Shown here: piece by piece, positions 63,367-64,000 of the stretch
Layout: each line of letters begins with the position of its first letter
Numbering within the stretch: the stretch's first letter is position 1
NCBI RefSeq assembly: GCF_046600735.1
Contig: NZ_JBJMAW010000005.1
Location: forward strand, 62,001-126,000
Direction of reading: 5' to 3'
Origin: Novilysobacter_A longmucuonensis
GTDB lineage: Bacteria > Pseudomonadota > Gammaproteobacteria > Xanthomonadales > Xanthomonadaceae
Length of the DNA stretch: 64,000 nucleotides
Position numbers and translations under genes: made by a program
The notes under the pieces: model-generated
What the model was told of the DNA's origin: nothing
What the model saw: the letters and a program-made list of their open reading frames with translations, nothing else
Databases searched by the model: none

Positions 63367-64000
63367 ATGAGCACTACGCGCAAACCCCCCGCAGGCAAAA
63401 CCCCCGCAGGCAAGACCCGTGCACGCAAGACCGGCGCCGCGCCCGCCAGCTCCGCCCCGCGTTGGTCCGCGCGCGCCTCGGGCGAGAAGTCCGACGCCGT
63501 CGCCCTCGGTCCGATCATCGCGGCGATGCGAAAGCGCCTGCCCAAAGCCCGCCATGCCGAAGGCGAGGCGTTCGCGCGGGCGTTCTACCAGCGCATGGGC
63601 CAGGACGAACTGCCGCAGCACACCGCCGCCGGCTGGGCCGCGCTGGCCAGCGACTTTCTCGACTTCGCACGTTCGCGTAAACCCGACACCGCGCTGGTGC
63701 GCCTGTTCACCCCGACCGCGGCGACCCACGGCTGGGATTCGCCGCACACAGTGCTGCAGATCGCCAACGACGACATGCCGTTCCTGGTCGATTCGGTGAC
63801 CATGGCGCTGACCGAGCAGGGCATCGGCGTGCATGTGCTCGGCCATCCGGTGGTCCTGTTCCAGCGCGACAAGGGCGGCAAGTTGCGCGCGGTCGGCGAG
63901 GGTGTACCCGAATCGCTGATGCACCTGGAGATCGATCGCCAGCCACTGGAGGCGATGCCGAAGATCGAGCAGGCGGTGCAGGCGGTGCTCGCCGATGTGC
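63367..64000 (+). CDS. gdhB: NAD-specific glutamate dehydrogenase (large, L-GDH type), 5' part
   Basis: The frame from ATG 63367 is open to the window end (about 211 codons), so only the start is here. After a basic, repetitive Ala/Lys/Pro N-terminus with KPPAGKTPAGKTRARKTG, it reads FARAFYQRMGQDELPQHTAAGWAALA and TVLQIANDDMPFLVDSVTMALTEQGIGVHVLGHPVV, then LMHLEIDRQ. These match the N-terminus of the ~1600-aa NAD-dependent glutamate dehydrogenases of Pseudomonas and xanthomonads, which deaminate glutamate to 2-oxoglutarate. Partial at the 3' end. Confidence 0.9.
   Translation, partial: MSTTRKPPAGKTPAGKTRARKTGAAPASSAPRWSARASGEKSDAVALGPIIAAMRKRLPKARHAEGEAFARAFYQRMGQDELPQHTAAGWAALASDFLDFARSRKPDTALVRLFTPTAATHGWDSPHTVLQIANDDMPFLVDSVTMALTEQGIGVHVLGHPVVLFQRDKGGKLRAVGEGVPESLMHLEIDRQPLEAMPKIEQAVQAVLADV

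Overview
The window looks like chromosomal DNA of a high-GC gammaproteobacterium of the Xanthomonadaceae/Lysobacteraceae type (Lysobacter, Luteimonas or a close relative). The reasons are the gene neighbourhoods (zwf-glk-pgl-edd-eda, sucA-sucB-lpd, scpA-scpB-rluB, a metH split into two genes), a GyrA with Gln at position 83, the start of a giant NAD-glutamate dehydrogenase, and many short palindromic repeats between genes. No rRNA, tRNA, prophage, insertion sequence or CRISPR array was recognised. Most of the window is core housekeeping DNA.

Layout. 1-3.7 kb: chromosome segregation and ribosome modification (scpA, scpB, rluB, minus strand). 4.2-4.8 kb: YciI-family protein and BolA. 4.9-10.8 kb: a complete glucose-to-KDPG route, zwf-glk-pgl-edd-eda. 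11.3-18.4 kb: smc, zipA, ligA. 18.5-23.7 kb: epmA, mtnA, gyrA. 24-27.2 kb: peroxiredoxin, a DnaJ-family co-chaperone, pilH, acuI/yhdH. 27.4-33.5 kb: a five-gene overlapping membrane-glycan cluster (HAD-UbiA fusion, DprE1-like, DprE2-like, flippase-like, GT-C-like). 33.9-40.4 kb: LOG, lpd, sucB, sucA. 40.9-46.6 kb: GNAT protein, JmjC-type oxygenase, VOC protein, purB, fumC. 46.7-50.6 kb: a GntR-controlled ABC-2 transporter operon with a secreted GSGD-repeat protein downstream. 51-52.9 kb: two FKBP-type isomerases. 53-56.5 kb: ugd, slyX, a DUF2058 gene, a GT9 glycosyltransferase. 56.5-61.8 kb: two-part methionine synthase behind an ArsR-methyltransferase fusion. 62-64 kb: acyl-CoA dehydrogenase and the 5' end of an NAD-glutamate dehydrogenase.

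The most distinctive system is the 27.4-33.5 kb cluster. It encodes every step expected for making polyprenyl-phosphate-linked D-arabinofuranose from PRPP (prenyl transfer, dephosphorylation, 2'-oxidation, reduction), plus a candidate flippase and a candidate arabinosyltransferase, in a Gram-negative. Its first gene carries four 42-bp tandem repeats that look like degenerate copies of its own HAD catalytic motif, next to homopolymeric C/G tracts.

A second theme is repeat ecology. At least seven families of inverted repeats sit between genes. One is built of 10-bp direct repeats, and one is a 'GTCCGCAAAGGACGC' family with long arms. Copies have become coding sequence inside metH and probably in the N-terminus of the JmjC-type oxygenase gene.
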